A DNA stretch of 64,000 bases from Asticcacaulis sp. AND118 (GTDB lineage Bacteria; Pseudomonadota; Alphaproteobacteria; Caulobacterales; Caulobacteraceae). A program made the position numbers and the translations under genes. The stretch covers positions 406,001-470,000 of the forward strand of contig NZ_CP084910.1 of NCBI RefSeq assembly GCF_020535245.1, given 5' to 3'. This document shows positions 17,801 to 26,235 of this stretch, piece by piece; position 1 is the stretch's first letter; every line of letters begins with the position of its first letter. Under the pieces are notes generated by a model. It was not told the origin of the DNA and ran no database searches. It was given only the letters and a program-made list of their open reading frames with translations.

Positions 17801-17925
17801 AAAGCATGCTCAAGGATTTGCGCAAGCGTCTGACGCCGGAGCAACTGGCCAATGCCCAGGCGGCGGCTCGTGCCTATTCGCCGCTGAAAGCCCGGACCGA
17901 CGACGCCAGCTTAGCGGCCCGTTAA
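14839..17925 (+). CDS. podJ: PodJ-type polar localization factor
   Basis: 1,028 residues. The N-terminus PWSVKGIDAKAREVAKELAHRSGMTLGEWLNQMIL is the signature of PodJ-family polarity proteins. Then come an Arg/Pro-rich linker, a long coiled coil (about 130-590), an acidic linker with DPFxDD motifs (DPFEDDPFDD, DPFNDDFDSDPF), one membrane segment at about 794-810 (VAVILTAGAVGTYYLA) and Sel1-like repeats in the periplasmic part (about 868-985). Caulobacter PodJ organises the new flagellar/pilus/holdfast pole. The C-terminal peptidoglycan-binding domain described for Caulobacter PodJ is not recognisable, as the protein ends about 30 residues after the Sel1 repeats. The very long antisense frame here is a codon-bias shadow. 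Confidence 0.85.
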   Translation: MSGTPWSVKGIDAKAREVAKELAHRSGMTLGEWLNQMILKGEDVDAAIRRERQRAARSPAPRTRRAPEPVQDYAEGEFEDDVYELRDPAPQSAPARRPAPYSAAAERQMDARRRAPIAAPYYDEAPTRDRDGGDIGKVTRVLETLGSRIESSEMRSATAVRGVSHAVEALLNRLERSESALADSVAETEARFSDKTREVLDSMADSREWLARGDADRSALSERLETAERLVDAQAERLEGLSGHLREERERIARLEAELKANPAKDAFATVEGAVGRLANQLYENDVRSRDVLKDLRGDLVGLSHRLSQVELRDPDAAAQALVDRVAAQFSQRLEAAEARTSTAIRSLEQAFTALDARLNRAEAQGDVTDPESVQSLSRLTADLTRRVEESRYEVIRLLENSQKQSLDETVAAVDARLKAAESRQARAIETLGQDVLKIADNLNRKVAAVQKSGNDAVAHIAADMKRLNDRVEAGFHEADATHARALERLSGEIARISESLTRKISDTEKRTAQVLEGVGEEMDTRHQRVHSDIAERIRQSEERTQKLLEEARNKIDARLGHAQTQSLLREAEREEPKAPIFAPTELQQKPFSAFEHGFDEAPQATPVATPLAAAEPVVKAEVRSDVTDTDITGRLLEPVTQFGHDPFEDDPFDDLVEPEASKVADPFAEALTHEPLTEDDGLAMQAPLKPHVSREPDPFNDDFDSDPFADVDASRKAAPANLHDAPAYEDGVSMSTRDALAAARAAVRASIEGADAKKPLGLKLGVSRTRDAEPKPAKAKGKTLLNAFKASSVAVILTAGAVGTYYLARDKDDAAPKAKPTLAATAVASPQPVAHSPEDLNRLKAMYESAAMALKANDAKAVEAMRTVADMGYPAAQYEMSVMYDEGIDGLVVADKVQARRWAGLAAQGGHPSAMYNFGLMNYTGQGGPVDYNAAASWLRKSAEYGVRDGQFGIGVMYMQGQAVAENAPEAYKWLSIAARNGDTEAESMLKDLRKRLTPEQLANAQAAARAYSPLKARTDDASLAAR

Positions 17926-18013
17926 CCCTGAACGGGCGATAAGACATGGCCAGCCATGGCGGAGTGTGACAGCCTCCATCCGCCGAAAAGCCCGGTCGTC
18001 AGCGAGGCCTGAA

Positions 18014-18934
18014 GTGGAACTGTACCTGCCCATCGCCGAAATGTCGGTGAATGTCTGGCTTATGGCCGGACTGGGCGTCGTCGTGGGTTTCCTGTCAGGC
18101 CTGTTCGGCGTCGGTGGCGGCTTTCTGATGGCGCCGGTGCTGGTGGCGCTGGGCATCCCGCCGTCTATCGCCGTGGCGTCTCAGGCCGGGCACGTGCTGG
18201 CCACCTCGACCTCTTCCGTGATGAGCTATGGCCGTGAGGCCAATGTCGACTACCGCATGGGTGCGGTCATGGCCGGCGGCGGCGTTGTCGGCGCCATTGC
18301 CGGCGTCGAGGTCTTTCGTATTCTACGCCTGCTGGGTCAGGCCGATCTGATGGTCGCGGTGCTCTATCTGCTGTTGCTCGGCACCATCGGCGGCATGATG
18401 CTCAATGAGAGCCTGCGCGCCCTGTTCCGGGCGCGCGACGGCCTGCCTGCCGAACGGCCCAAGGTCAAGCGTCCCGGCTGGCTCTACGCCCTGCCGTACA
18501 AGATGCGTTTCCCGGTGTCGGGTCTCTATATCTCGGTCATTCCGCCCATCGCCATCGGCTTCGTCGTCGGGCTGCTGGCCGCGCTGATGGGGGTCGGCGG
18601 CGGCTTTCTGGTCGTGCCGGCCATGATCTATCTGCTGCGCATGAAGGCTTCAGCCGTGGTCGGCACCAGCCTGTTTCAGATCGTCATTACAACCCTTGTC
18701 ACCATGATCCTTCAGGCCGTGCGCAACCATACGGTCGATGCGGTGCTGGCCTTCATCCTGCTGATCGGCGGGGTGATAGGCGGGCAATTGGGTATCCGCG
18801 CCGCGACCCGCTTCCGCGCCGAGCAGATGCGCGTGGTGCTGGCCATTATTATCCTGATGGCGGGTCTGCAGATGGGCTTCACCCTGTTCGTGCCGCCCGA
18901 AGACCCGTTCATCCTCGCGCCGACAAACGGATAG
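18014..18934 (+). CDS. TauE/SafE-family membrane permease
   Basis: 306 residues with about eight membrane helices and two homologous halves, each with a glycine motif (LFGVGGGFLMAPVL in the first, LMGVGGGFLVVPAM in the second), typical of TauE/SafE (DUF81) anion exporters. GTG 18014 is preferred because VELYLPIAEMSVN matches the usual family N-terminus; ATG 18041 is an alternative. It overlaps nothing and is followed after 9 bp by the TIGR02186-like gene, a common pairing. The substrate, possibly sulfite or an organosulfonate, is inferred from family only. Confidence 0.87.
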   Translation: MELYLPIAEMSVNVWLMAGLGVVVGFLSGLFGVGGGFLMAPVLVALGIPPSIAVASQAGHVLATSTSSVMSYGREANVDYRMGAVMAGGGVVGAIAGVEVFRILRLLGQADLMVAVLYLLLLGTIGGMMLNESLRALFRARDGLPAERPKVKRPGWLYALPYKMRFPVSGLYISVIPPIAIGFVVGLLAALMGVGGGFLVVPAMIYLLRMKASAVVGTSLFQIVITTLVTMILQAVRNHTVDAVLAFILLIGGVIGGQLGIRAATRFRAEQMRVVLAIIILMAGLQMGFTLFVPPEDPFILAPTNG

Positions 18935-18943
18935 GGGAGGGAT

Positions 18944-19771
18944 ATGGTCGCCGCCTCGCTCCCTGCCGAAATCACCGCCCCGGCCCCCGCCGCGCCGGCG
19001 CCCTATATCGAGACGCAACCGGCGGCGGGGGTGTCTCAGGAACTTCTGTCCACCGACCTGACCCAGAACCGTATCGAGGTGTCGTCCTCGTTTCAGGGCG
19101 CGAAAGTCATCCTCTACGGCGCGGTGTTTCAGCCGGACGATGAGCCCTCGGACGTGGTGGTCGTCATTCGCGGGCCGCAGGCCTCGATGCGCCTGATCCG
19201 CAAGGTCAAGGCCGGAGCGGTGTGGCTCAATTCGCGCCCGGTCGTCTTTGAAGGCGCACCGGGCTACTACATGGCGGCGTCTTCGCAGCCGCTCGACCGC
19301 ATCACCGACTTTTCGCACCGGCGGCTGCTGGGGCTGGGGCTCGACTATATCGCCATGGACACGTCGCGCGAGAACAAGGTGGTGACGCGCTATGGCGTCA
19401 AGGATGTGGTCGTCAACGGCATCGAAGACGACTATCTCGACTGGCGGCGCGCGGTTATCCGGCTGAAGACCAAGGCCGGACTGTATAACGACAATCCGCT
19501 GGGCGTGCGCTTTGTGGATCGCAACCTGTTCCGCGCCGAAGTGACTCTGCCGTCGGAAGCGCCGATCGGCGACTATACGGCGGAGGTCTGGCTGTTCCGC
19601 GACGGCCAGCCGGTGGGCTACAGCGAAAAGTCCCTGACGGTGGAGAAGGTCGGCTTCGAGCGCTTCATCTTCAATGTCGCCCATCGCCATGCGTGGCTGT
19701 ACGGGTTCGCCTGCGTGGTTATGAGTATGGGCATGGGTGCGCTGGCGTCGCGATTGTTCAGACGGGGGTGA
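18944..19771 (+). CDS. TIGR02186-like protein, partner of the TauE permease
   Basis: 275 residues with a beta-rich body (IEVSSSFQGAKVILYGAVF, VVVVIRGPQASMRLIRK, VWLNSRPVVFEGAPGYY) and one C-terminal membrane segment (about 248-268). This matches the TIGR02186 family usually encoded next to TauE permeases. GGGGAGGG gives a strong ribosome site for ATG 18944. A stop codon lies in frame just upstream, so no signal peptide can be added; the N-terminus is Pro/Ala-rich instead, which is odd for a protein expected to face the periplasm. Function unknown. Confidence 0.78.
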   Translation: MVAASLPAEITAPAPAAPAPYIETQPAAGVSQELLSTDLTQNRIEVSSSFQGAKVILYGAVFQPDDEPSDVVVVIRGPQASMRLIRKVKAGAVWLNSRPVVFEGAPGYYMAASSQPLDRITDFSHRRLLGLGLDYIAMDTSRENKVVTRYGVKDVVVNGIEDDYLDWRRAVIRLKTKAGLYNDNPLGVRFVDRNLFRAEVTLPSEAPIGDYTAEVWLFRDGQPVGYSEKSLTVEKVGFERFIFNVAHRHAWLYGFACVVMSMGMGALASRLFRRG

Positions 19772-19775
19772 TTTT

Positions 19776-19882
19776 CCCTCTCCCTTGAGGGAGAGGGTGG
19801 CCTGAAAGGCCGGGTGAGGGGGATAAGTACTGAGATTGTAACTCCCCCCTCACCCCAGCCCTCTCCCTCAAGGGAGAGGGGG
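19776..19882. repeat. Palindromic intergenic element, family B copy 1
   Basis: About 107 bp: CCCTCTCCCTTGAGGGAGAG at each end in inverted orientation, with inner facing motifs GGCCGGGTGAGGGGG and CCCCCTCACCCCAGCC. The same design is at 24801-24905. It ends about 37 bp before the helicase start. Confidence 0.8.
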
Positions 19883-19918
19883 CTTTTACTCGCGAGCCAT
19901 AACGACTACATTGCCCCG

Positions 19919-22846
19919 GTGAGTCCTGAGTTTCCCGACATCGCCGATCAGACGCCGTCCGTTGACACGGACGCCCCCCTGCGCGTGCATCTGCCGGCGC
20001 AGGGCTTCGCGCTGCTGCCGTCGAGCGGTGCCTTCAGCGACGGGCACGTGTCGCGGCGTATCGGGGCGCCCGAAGCGCGTGAAGCCTGGGGTCGTGAGCC
20101 GCTGCTGATCGTCAATGCGCCGCTGATCCGTCAGCGCCTGTTTGGACAGCGCGCTTTCCGCGAAGCCAAGCATTTCGATCTTCTGGAGCTGTTTGCCTTT
20201 GTGCGTCCGGCGCGATTTGCCGCCCCATCGGTGGCCGGCATGGCGCTGGCGATGGGCTATGGCGAGCCCGAAGGCGCCGAGGCGCAGGCCGCCGTCGTCT
20301 ATCAGGTGGCGCTGGCGCTGGGCCGCGAACTGTCCGACGCGCCGCTGGCCTTTCGTCTGATGGCCAAGGCCTCGCTCGATTTCATGAAGCGGCAGGGCTG
20401 GGCCTGGGGACCATTCGTCGAGGCGGCGCTGGATCAGAAACCGGTTCCCGAAGGCTATGTCGCCCCGCCGCCGCTGGAGGTGTGGTCGCTGCTCGAAGAG
20501 TGGGAGGAGCAGGCCCCCGCCGGCGATGCGCGTCAGGTCAGCCTGAGCGAGGACGAGGTGCTCAAGGGCTTGAAGGACAATCTCAACCGCGCGGGTCTTC
20601 AGGAAGGGCGTCCGGAGCAACAGACCTTCGCCCTCAGAACGCGGGAAATGTTCGCGCCGAAATGGGCCAGCGAACAGCCCAACATGCTGCTGCTCGAAGC
20701 CGGGACCGGCACGGGAAAGACGCTCGGCTATCTGTCGCCCGCGCGGCAATGGGCCGAAAAAGCGCAGGGCCGCGTCTGGGTTTCGACCTATACCAAGGCC
20801 CTGCAAAAACAGATATATAACGATACGCGCGCCCTGTTCGACAGCGAGGGTGAGCGCGAAAACAAGGTCGCCATCCGCAAGGGGCGCGAAAACTATCTGT
20901 GCCTGCTGAACTGGCAGGAGCGGCTGGCCCCCCTGACGCAGGGGCCGGGTGAGGCGATTATTGCGGCGCTGGTGGCGCGCTGGATCGTCTACAGCCGCGA
21001 CGGCGATATTGTCGGCGGGGACTTTCCCACCTGGCTGCCGTCGCTTCTGCCGGCGGGTTCGGCGGCGGCCATGTTCGGCGCGCTCAACCCGGCCCATCTG
21101 GTCGACCGGCGCGGCGAGTGCATCTACAGTGCCTGCGCCCACTACCGGACCTGCTTCGTCGAAAAGTCGATCCGCAAGGCCAAGTCGGCGCAAATCATCA
21201 TCGCCAATCATGCGCTGGTCATGGCGCAGGCCGCCTACGACGTGCGCGAAGCGTCGAAGGCCGAGCAGGGAGCCCCGACGGTCGAGCCGGAAACGCCGGG
21301 CCTGTCGCGGCTGGTTTTCGACGAAGGCCACCATGTGTTTGAGGCCGCCGACGGGGCTTTTTCCTCGGAACTGTCGGGCTTCGAGGCCTATGAGCTGCGC
21401 CGCTGGATACGCGGCAATGAAGGGCGCGGGCGGCGCTCGCGCGGGCTGGAGCAGCGTCTGGGCGACCTGCTGGCGACGCGTGAAGTGGCGCAGAACGCCC
21501 TGAAGGACCTGATCCGCGCCGCGCACCTGCTGCCCTCCGAGGGCTGGTCGCAGCGCCTGACCACGCGCACCCAGTCGGGCGAGATGATGGCCCCGGTCGG
21601 GCCGGTCGAGGCTCTGCTGGCCGCCGCGCTGAAACAGATCGAGGTGCGCGGGCAGGAGAGCACGGCCCGAAGCCGCTATCGCCCCGAAGCCGACAATGCC
21701 GAATGCGAGGCGCATCCCTGCCTGCCCGAAGTCGCCGAAGCGGCCTCGCTGGCGGCAAGGGCGCTGCAATCGATCGAAGCGCCGCTGCTGGCGCTGGTGC
21801 GCGCTATTGAAGATATTCTGACCGGCGAGGAAGAGATCGATCTGGCCGAACGCACGCGGCTGGACGGGGCCTTGCGCGGGCTGGAGCGGCGCGCGCGTAT
21901 GACGCTCCCGGCGTGGCGCAGCCTGTTGCAGCAACTGGCCTATGCCGAAGACGAAGACCCGACACAGCCCTCGCCCTATGTCGACTGGTTCGCCACCATC
22001 ACACACGGCGGGCGTCTGGTCGATGTCGGCCTGCACCGCCACTTCGTCGATCCGTCCGTGCCGCTGGCCGACTATGTGCTGAAACCGGCGCATGGGGTGC
22101 TGATGGCCTCGGCGACCTTGTCGGACAAGGCATTGGCGGAACAACCTGCCGAAGACCCGTTCTCGCTGGCCAGGCAGCGCACCGGGGCGGCGCATCTGTC
22201 GATGGGGGCCAAGACCCTGCGCATCGCCTCGCCCTTCGATTACGAAGCGCAGGCGCGGCTGTTCGTCGTCACCGACGTGCCGCGCGACGACCCGCGCGCC
22301 GTGGCCACGGCCATGAAGGCGCTGTTCCTGTCCGCCGGAGGCGGGGGGCTGGGGCTTTTCACCGCCATCCGCCGTCTCAAGGCCGTCTATGAGCAGCTTT
22401 ACCGGCCCTTGGGCGAGGCGGGGATTTCGCTCTATGCCCAGCACGTCGATCCGCTCGACGTATCGGACCTGATCAGTGTATTCCGTTCCGAGCGCCATTC
22501 GTGCCTGCTGGGGACCGACGCCGTGCGCGACGGGGTGGACGTGCCGGGGCAGGCCCTGCGGCTGATCGCCTTCGACCGCATTCCGTGGCCGCGCCCGGAC
22601 GCCCTGCACAAGGCGCGACGCGCGCATTTCGGGGCCAAGCTGTATGACGACGCGCTGGTGCGTGCCAAGCTGGCTCAGGCCTTCGGGCGACTGATCCGCC
22701 GGGCCGACGACCGGGGCGTGTTCGTGATGCTCGACTCCGCCGCTCCGACACGGCTGTTCGCCTCATTGCCGGACGGGGTGGTGTTGCAGCGCTGCACGCT
22801 GGCCGAGGCGGTGACGGCGATCGAGGGGTTTCTGCCGCGGGAGTAG
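19919..22846 (+). CDS. DinG/XPD-like ATP-dependent DNA helicase with Fe-S motif
   Basis: 975 residues from GTG 19919 (VSPEFPDIADQ); the frame is open upstream but runs into repeat sequence. Walker A is EAGTGTGKTLGY, motif Ia WVSTYTKALQKQ, the DEAH-like box VFDEGHHVFE (DEGH), and late motifs LGTDAVRDGVDVPGQALR and QAFGRLIRRADDRG are those of DinG/XPD superfamily 2 helicases. Cysteines in ENYLCLLNW and GECIYSACAHYRTC can ligate a 4Fe-4S cluster. About 250 N-terminal residues precede the helicase core. A role in DNA repair or R-loop removal is inferred from family. Confidence 0.85.
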   Translation: MSPEFPDIADQTPSVDTDAPLRVHLPAQGFALLPSSGAFSDGHVSRRIGAPEAREAWGREPLLIVNAPLIRQRLFGQRAFREAKHFDLLELFAFVRPARFAAPSVAGMALAMGYGEPEGAEAQAAVVYQVALALGRELSDAPLAFRLMAKASLDFMKRQGWAWGPFVEAALDQKPVPEGYVAPPPLEVWSLLEEWEEQAPAGDARQVSLSEDEVLKGLKDNLNRAGLQEGRPEQQTFALRTREMFAPKWASEQPNMLLLEAGTGTGKTLGYLSPARQWAEKAQGRVWVSTYTKALQKQIYNDTRALFDSEGERENKVAIRKGRENYLCLLNWQERLAPLTQGPGEAIIAALVARWIVYSRDGDIVGGDFPTWLPSLLPAGSAAAMFGALNPAHLVDRRGECIYSACAHYRTCFVEKSIRKAKSAQIIIANHALVMAQAAYDVREASKAEQGAPTVEPETPGLSRLVFDEGHHVFEAADGAFSSELSGFEAYELRRWIRGNEGRGRRSRGLEQRLGDLLATREVAQNALKDLIRAAHLLPSEGWSQRLTTRTQSGEMMAPVGPVEALLAAALKQIEVRGQESTARSRYRPEADNAECEAHPCLPEVAEAASLAARALQSIEAPLLALVRAIEDILTGEEEIDLAERTRLDGALRGLERRARMTLPAWRSLLQQLAYAEDEDPTQPSPYVDWFATITHGGRLVDVGLHRHFVDPSVPLADYVLKPAHGVLMASATLSDKALAEQPAEDPFSLARQRTGAAHLSMGAKTLRIASPFDYEAQARLFVVTDVPRDDPRAVATAMKALFLSAGGGGLGLFTAIRRLKAVYEQLYRPLGEAGISLYAQHVDPLDVSDLISVFRSERHSCLLGTDAVRDGVDVPGQALRLIAFDRIPWPRPDALHKARRAHFGAKLYDDALVRAKLAQAFGRLIRRADDRGVFVMLDSAAPTRLFASLPDGVVLQRCTLAEAVTAIEGFLPRE

Positions 22847-22851
22847 GGGGT

Positions 22852-22933
22852 AAGAAAGATACCCCACCACCACATCTCGCCGCCTTTGGCGGGCGCGTGC
22901 GGTCCCCCTCCCCGGCATAGCCGGGGAGGTATA
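22852..22933. repeat. Half copy of the family A element
   Basis: Right arm only: GATACCCCACCACCACATCT, then GCGGTCCCCCTCCCC and CGGGGAGGTATA. It is followed 17 bp later by a left arm, so the two arms occur in the opposite order to a normal copy. Confidence 0.65.
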
Positions 22934-22949
22934 GGTTCGCCTGACATCA

Positions 22950-23006
22950 TACCTCCCCAACTTGTTGGTGAGGGGGACCATGAGTGAGGCGAAGAGTGGT
23001 GGGGTT
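22950..23006. repeat. Half copy of the family A element
   Basis: Left arm only: CATACCTCCCCAACTTGTTG, AGGGGGACC and GTGGTGGGG. Together with the preceding right arm it forms an inside-out pair between the helicase gene and leuA. Confidence 0.65.
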
Positions 23007-23087
23007 TCTTGAGTCACACACTGCATTGACCCCCCGTCCGTCACGGCCTAAGAGTGCGCGCGAAATCGCCGTGCAGAGTAGCCTGAC

Positions 23088-24761
23088 ATGATGCTGAAAA
23101 ATCCCGCCAGCAAGTATCGCCCCTTCGTCTTCCCGTACGACATGTCCGACCGGACCTGGCCGTCGAAGACCATCGACAAGGCGCCACGCTGGCTATCGAC
23201 GGACCTGCGCGACGGCAATCAGGCGCTGGCCGACCCGATGGATGTCGAAAAGAAGATGCGCTTCTGGAAGACGTTGATGCAGATCGGCGTCAAGGAGGTC
23301 GAGGTCGGCTTCCCCTCCGCGTCGCAGATCGAGTTCGATTTCGTGCGCAAGCTGATCGAGGAAGATCACATCCCCGACGACGTGACGATTCAGGTGCTGG
23401 TGCAGGCGCGCGAAGACCTGATCCTGCGCACCTTCGAGTCGCTCAAGGGTGCGAAGAAGGCCTGCATCCACTTCTATAACGCCACCTCGCCGCTGTTCCG
23501 CCGCGTGGTGTTCGGGCTGGAAAAGGCCGATGTGCTGGCGCTGGCCGTAAAGGCCGCCGGCATCATCAAGGCCGAAGCGGCGAAAGCCCCTGAGACCGAG
23601 TGGTCGTTCGAATATTCGCCGGAGACCTTCTCGGCCACCGAGCCCGACTTTGCGGTAGAGGTCTGCGAGCGCGTGATGGACGTGTGGGAGGCATCGCCGG
23701 AAAAGCCGGTCATCCTCAACCTGCCGGCCACGGTCGAGGTGTCGTCGCCCAACATCTATGCCGACCAGATCGAATGGTTCTGCCGCCAACTGACGCGTCG
23801 GGATTCGGCCATCATCTCGCTTCATCCGCACAATGACCGGGGCACCGGCATCGCGGCGGCGGAACTGGGGATTCTGGCCGGGGCCGACCGCATCGAAGGC
23901 TGTCTGTTCGGCAATGGCGAGCGCACCGGCAATGTCGATCTGGTGACGCTGGCGCTCAACATGTATACGCAGGGCGTCAGCCCCGACCTCGATTTCTCCG
24001 ACATGCGCTCGGTGGTCAATACGGTCATCCACTGCAACAATATCCCGGTCCATCCGCGCCACCCCTATGCCGGCGAACTGGTCTTCACGGCCTTTTCCGG
24101 TTCGCATCAGGACGCGATCAAAAAGGGCTTTGCGGTGCATGAGCAGCGCAATGACGATGTCTGGGACATGCCCTACCTGCCGATCGATCCGGCGGACCTC
24201 GGCGAAAACTATGAGGCGGTCATCCGCGTCAATTCTCAGTCGGGCAAGGGCGGCATCGCCTGGATTCTGGAGCAGGACAAGGGGCTGAAACTGCCGCGCC
24301 GTCTGCAGGTCGATTTTTCGCGCAAGGTGCAGGAAATCGCCGACGCCACCGGTAAGGAGATGCAGGCCGCCGACATCTGGCACGCCTTCGAAGACGCCTA
24401 TTTTCTCAAAGGCACGCCGAAATACGAACTGGTCGAATATATCGACTCCGGGGCGCGCCGTGCGGGCGTCGATCGCCTGTTCGCCGGGCGCATCACCCAT
24501 GACGGGATTGAAACCCCGGTGACCGGGCGGGGCAACGGCCTGATGGCCGCCGCCGTCGATGCGCTCAATGCCGCCTATGCGCTGGGGATCGAGGTGTTGG
24601 ATTATCACGAGCACGCCCTGAGCCGCGGCACCGACGCCAAGGCTGTGGCCTATGTCGAATGCCGCACGCCCGACGATCGCAAGGTCTTCGGCGTCGGCAT
24701 GGATGTCGATAGCGCCACGGCATCGGTCAAGGCGATCCTGTCGGCAGCGAATGCCTTGTAA
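23088..24761 (+). CDS. leuA: 2-isopropylmalate synthase
   Basis: 557 residues, the long LeuA form. The TIM barrel carries [11 protein letters not shown] and [11 protein letters not shown] (the metal-binding H-x-H), plus [20 protein letters not shown]; the C-terminal regulatory domain covers about 430-557. It condenses acetyl-CoA with 2-oxoisovalerate, the first step of leucine synthesis, and is usually leucine-inhibited through that domain. ATG 23088 and ATG 23091 are adjacent candidates. No leader peptide or attenuator was found in the upstream gap, which holds only repeat arms. Confidence 0.93.
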   Translation: MMLKNPASKYRPFVFPYDMSDRTWPSKTIDKAPRWLSTDLRDGNQALADPMDVEKKMRFWKTLMQIGVKEVEVGFPSASQIEFDFVRKLIEEDHIPDDVTIQVLVQAREDLILRTFESLKGAKKACIHFYNATSPLFRRVVFGLEKADVLALAVKAAGIIKAEAAKAPETEWSFEYSPETFSATEPDFAVEVCERVMDVWEASPEKPVILNLPATVEVSSPNIYADQIEWFCRQLTRRDSAIISLHPHNDRGTGIAAAELGILAGADRIEGCLFGNGERTGNVDLVTLALNMYTQGVSPDLDFSDMRSVVNTVIHCNNIPVHPRHPYAGELVFTAFSGSHQDAIKKGFAVHEQRNDDVWDMPYLPIDPADLGENYEAVIRVNSQSGKGGIAWILEQDKGLKLPRRLQVDFSRKVQEIADATGKEMQAADIWHAFEDAYFLKGTPKYELVEYIDSGARRAGVDRLFAGRITHDGIETPVTGRGNGLMAAAVDALNAAYALGIEVLDYHEHALSRGTDAKAVAYVECRTPDDRKVFGVGMDVDSATASVKAILSAANAL

Positions 24762-24800
24762 AAGCCGGTAAGGCTAGTAAGTTTAGGTTAACAGGTAAGA

Positions 24801-24905
24801 CCCCCTCTCCCTTAAGGGAGAGGGTGGCCCGCGAGGGCCGGGTGAGGGGGCTGTCCCGCGCCGGTTTCCCCCTCACCCCAGCCCTCTCCCTCAAGGGAGA
24901 GGGGG
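24801..24905. repeat. Palindromic intergenic element, family B copy 2
   Basis: CCCCCTCTCCCTTAAGGGAG at the left end and CCCTCAAGGGAGAGGGGG at the right, with inner GGGCCGGGTGAGGGGG facing CCCCCTCACCCCAGCC. It fills most of the leuA to DUF2125 gap and ends 16 bp before the next start codon. Confidence 0.8.
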
Positions 24906-24920
24906 TTGAACGGAGCCCTC

Positions 24921-25973
24921 ATGGCCGAAAATCAGGTTGACGTTGCCAAACCGAAAAAGAAGCATTCGCGGCTGGGTCTGTTCCTGCCGATCGGATTGTT
25001 CCTGATCGTGGCGCTGGGGTGGAGCGGCTACTGGGTCTTCACCGCGCATCAGATCGAGACGCGTCTGGCCGAACAGACCCAGGTTTTGACCGGCAAGGGC
25101 TATAAGGTCGCTCATGCGCCGTTTTCGGTGCAGGGCTATCCCTTCCGCATGTTCATCGAACTGAAGGACGTGCAACTGATCGCGCCCAATGGCAAGGGTC
25201 TGTCCGTGCCGGCGCTGGAAGCCGAAGCCTCGGCCTTTGCCCTCGACAAATGGATGTTCGTCGCCACCGACGGCCTGACGCTTTATCGCGGCCGGGCGGG
25301 CGATCAGACCGAACTGGGGCAGGTGGCCGTGACCGGCGATGCCCTGCGCGTCAGCGTTTCGGGCTGGACCCAGCCGCTGCAAACCATCGGCCTCGAAGGG
25401 CTGAACGCCACCTTCACGCCGTCGAAGCCGGAATATCCCTTCGTCCTGCAAACCGCCCAGCGCCTTGAGGCGCGCGTCACGCCCACTAAGGATGGCGTCG
25501 ATACGGTCGATTTCATCTGGCGCGCATCGGGCGCTCAGGCCCATCCGCAGAGCCTGCTGGGGCGTCTGGGGCAGGGCAAGAATTTCGACATGGCCTTCCA
25601 AGGTCAGATGGCGCAGGCCTCCAAATTCCGCGGCGACCTGAACGGCTGGCGCGAGACCGGCGGCGCCCTGCGTCAGGTGCAGGCCTCGCTGCATGTGGGT
25701 GAGCTTGAGGTCTTCGGACGCTCCGAGGCCCTGCTGCTCGACCCCAATCTGGCGCTCAGCGGCCCGCTCGGGCTGGAGGTCAAGGGTTCGGGTGATCCGT
25801 TCGCCTTCCTGCTCGGGGCCGGGCTGATCTCGCCGGAATACGAGCCGCTGGCGCGCGCCTTTGTCGGCACCACCATGACGGCCGATAAGCCGGTGAAACT
25901 CGACTTCGTTTTCCGCGACGGCGGGGCCTATGTCGGGCCGTTGCGGGTTTCGGCGGCTCCCGTTATCCGCTAA
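24921..25973 (+). CDS. DUF2125-family membrane-anchored periplasmic protein
   Basis: 350 residues with a short Lys-rich cytoplasmic start (PKKKHSRLG), one membrane anchor at about 18-39 (LFLPIGLFLIVALGWSGYWVF) and a periplasmic body with AHAPFSVQGYPFRMFIELKDVQL, typical of DUF2125. The family is of unknown function and common in alphaproteobacteria. ATG 24921 follows ACGGAG; a TTG 15 bp upstream lies in repeat sequence. The gene is followed by a strong hairpin at 25976. Confidence 0.8.
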   Translation: MAENQVDVAKPKKKHSRLGLFLPIGLFLIVALGWSGYWVFTAHQIETRLAEQTQVLTGKGYKVAHAPFSVQGYPFRMFIELKDVQLIAPNGKGLSVPALEAEASAFALDKWMFVATDGLTLYRGRAGDQTELGQVAVTGDALRVSVSGWTQPLQTIGLEGLNATFTPSKPEYPFVLQTAQRLEARVTPTKDGVDTVDFIWRASGAQAHPQSLLGRLGQGKNFDMAFQGQMAQASKFRGDLNGWRETGGALRQVQASLHVGELEVFGRSEALLLDPNLALSGPLGLEVKGSGDPFAFLLGAGLISPEYEPLARAFVGTTMTADKPVKLDFVFRDGGAYVGPLRVSAAPVIR

Positions 25974-25975
25974 CT

Positions 25976-26022
25976 AGAGCGAGATGATTTAAAGTGGAAA
26001 CATCATCTCGCTCTCAGTTTTT
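25976..26022 (+). terminator. Perfect hairpin with T tract after the DUF2125 gene
   Basis: AGAGCGAGATGAT and ATCATCTCGCTCT form a perfect 13-bp stem around a 13-nt loop, followed by CAG and six T. It starts 3 bp after the stop codon. The sequence also resembles a repetitive palindrome family of alphaproteobacteria, so it may be both repeat and terminator. Confidence 0.7.
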
Positions 26023-26023
26023 G

Positions 26024-26079
26024 AGTGGTCGCGAAATTTTTCCGAAAAGTGGTGCCCACTTTATCGGATTGCGCTCTAA
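26024..26079. repeat. GCGC/AAAAGTGG palindromic repeat, family D copy 5
   Basis: AGTGGTCGCGAAATTTTTCC, then GAAAAGTGGTGCCCACTTTA, then CGGATTGCGCTCT. Directly behind the 25976 hairpin. The rest of the 262-bp gap up to 26235 is AT-rich and contains CGTTTC-TTGC-GAAACG, a possible operator, but nothing definite. Confidence 0.75.
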
Positions 26080-26235
26080 AGAACCGATTGCGTGACGGAT
26101 ATTGTAAAATCACGCGTTTTGTACTGTAATTGAGGGAACTACACTTTCGTTTCTTGCGAAACGAATATGTGCCCTGTGTATAGTTTAGTAAAAGCCCGAC
26201 CGGCCTGGCCGGGACAGAGGTAATGGAGACCGAGC

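Noticed and set aside
19886..22627. A 913-codon open frame antisense to the helicase
   Set aside because: The opposite strand encodes intact helicase motifs; the antisense frame is a codon-bias shadow.
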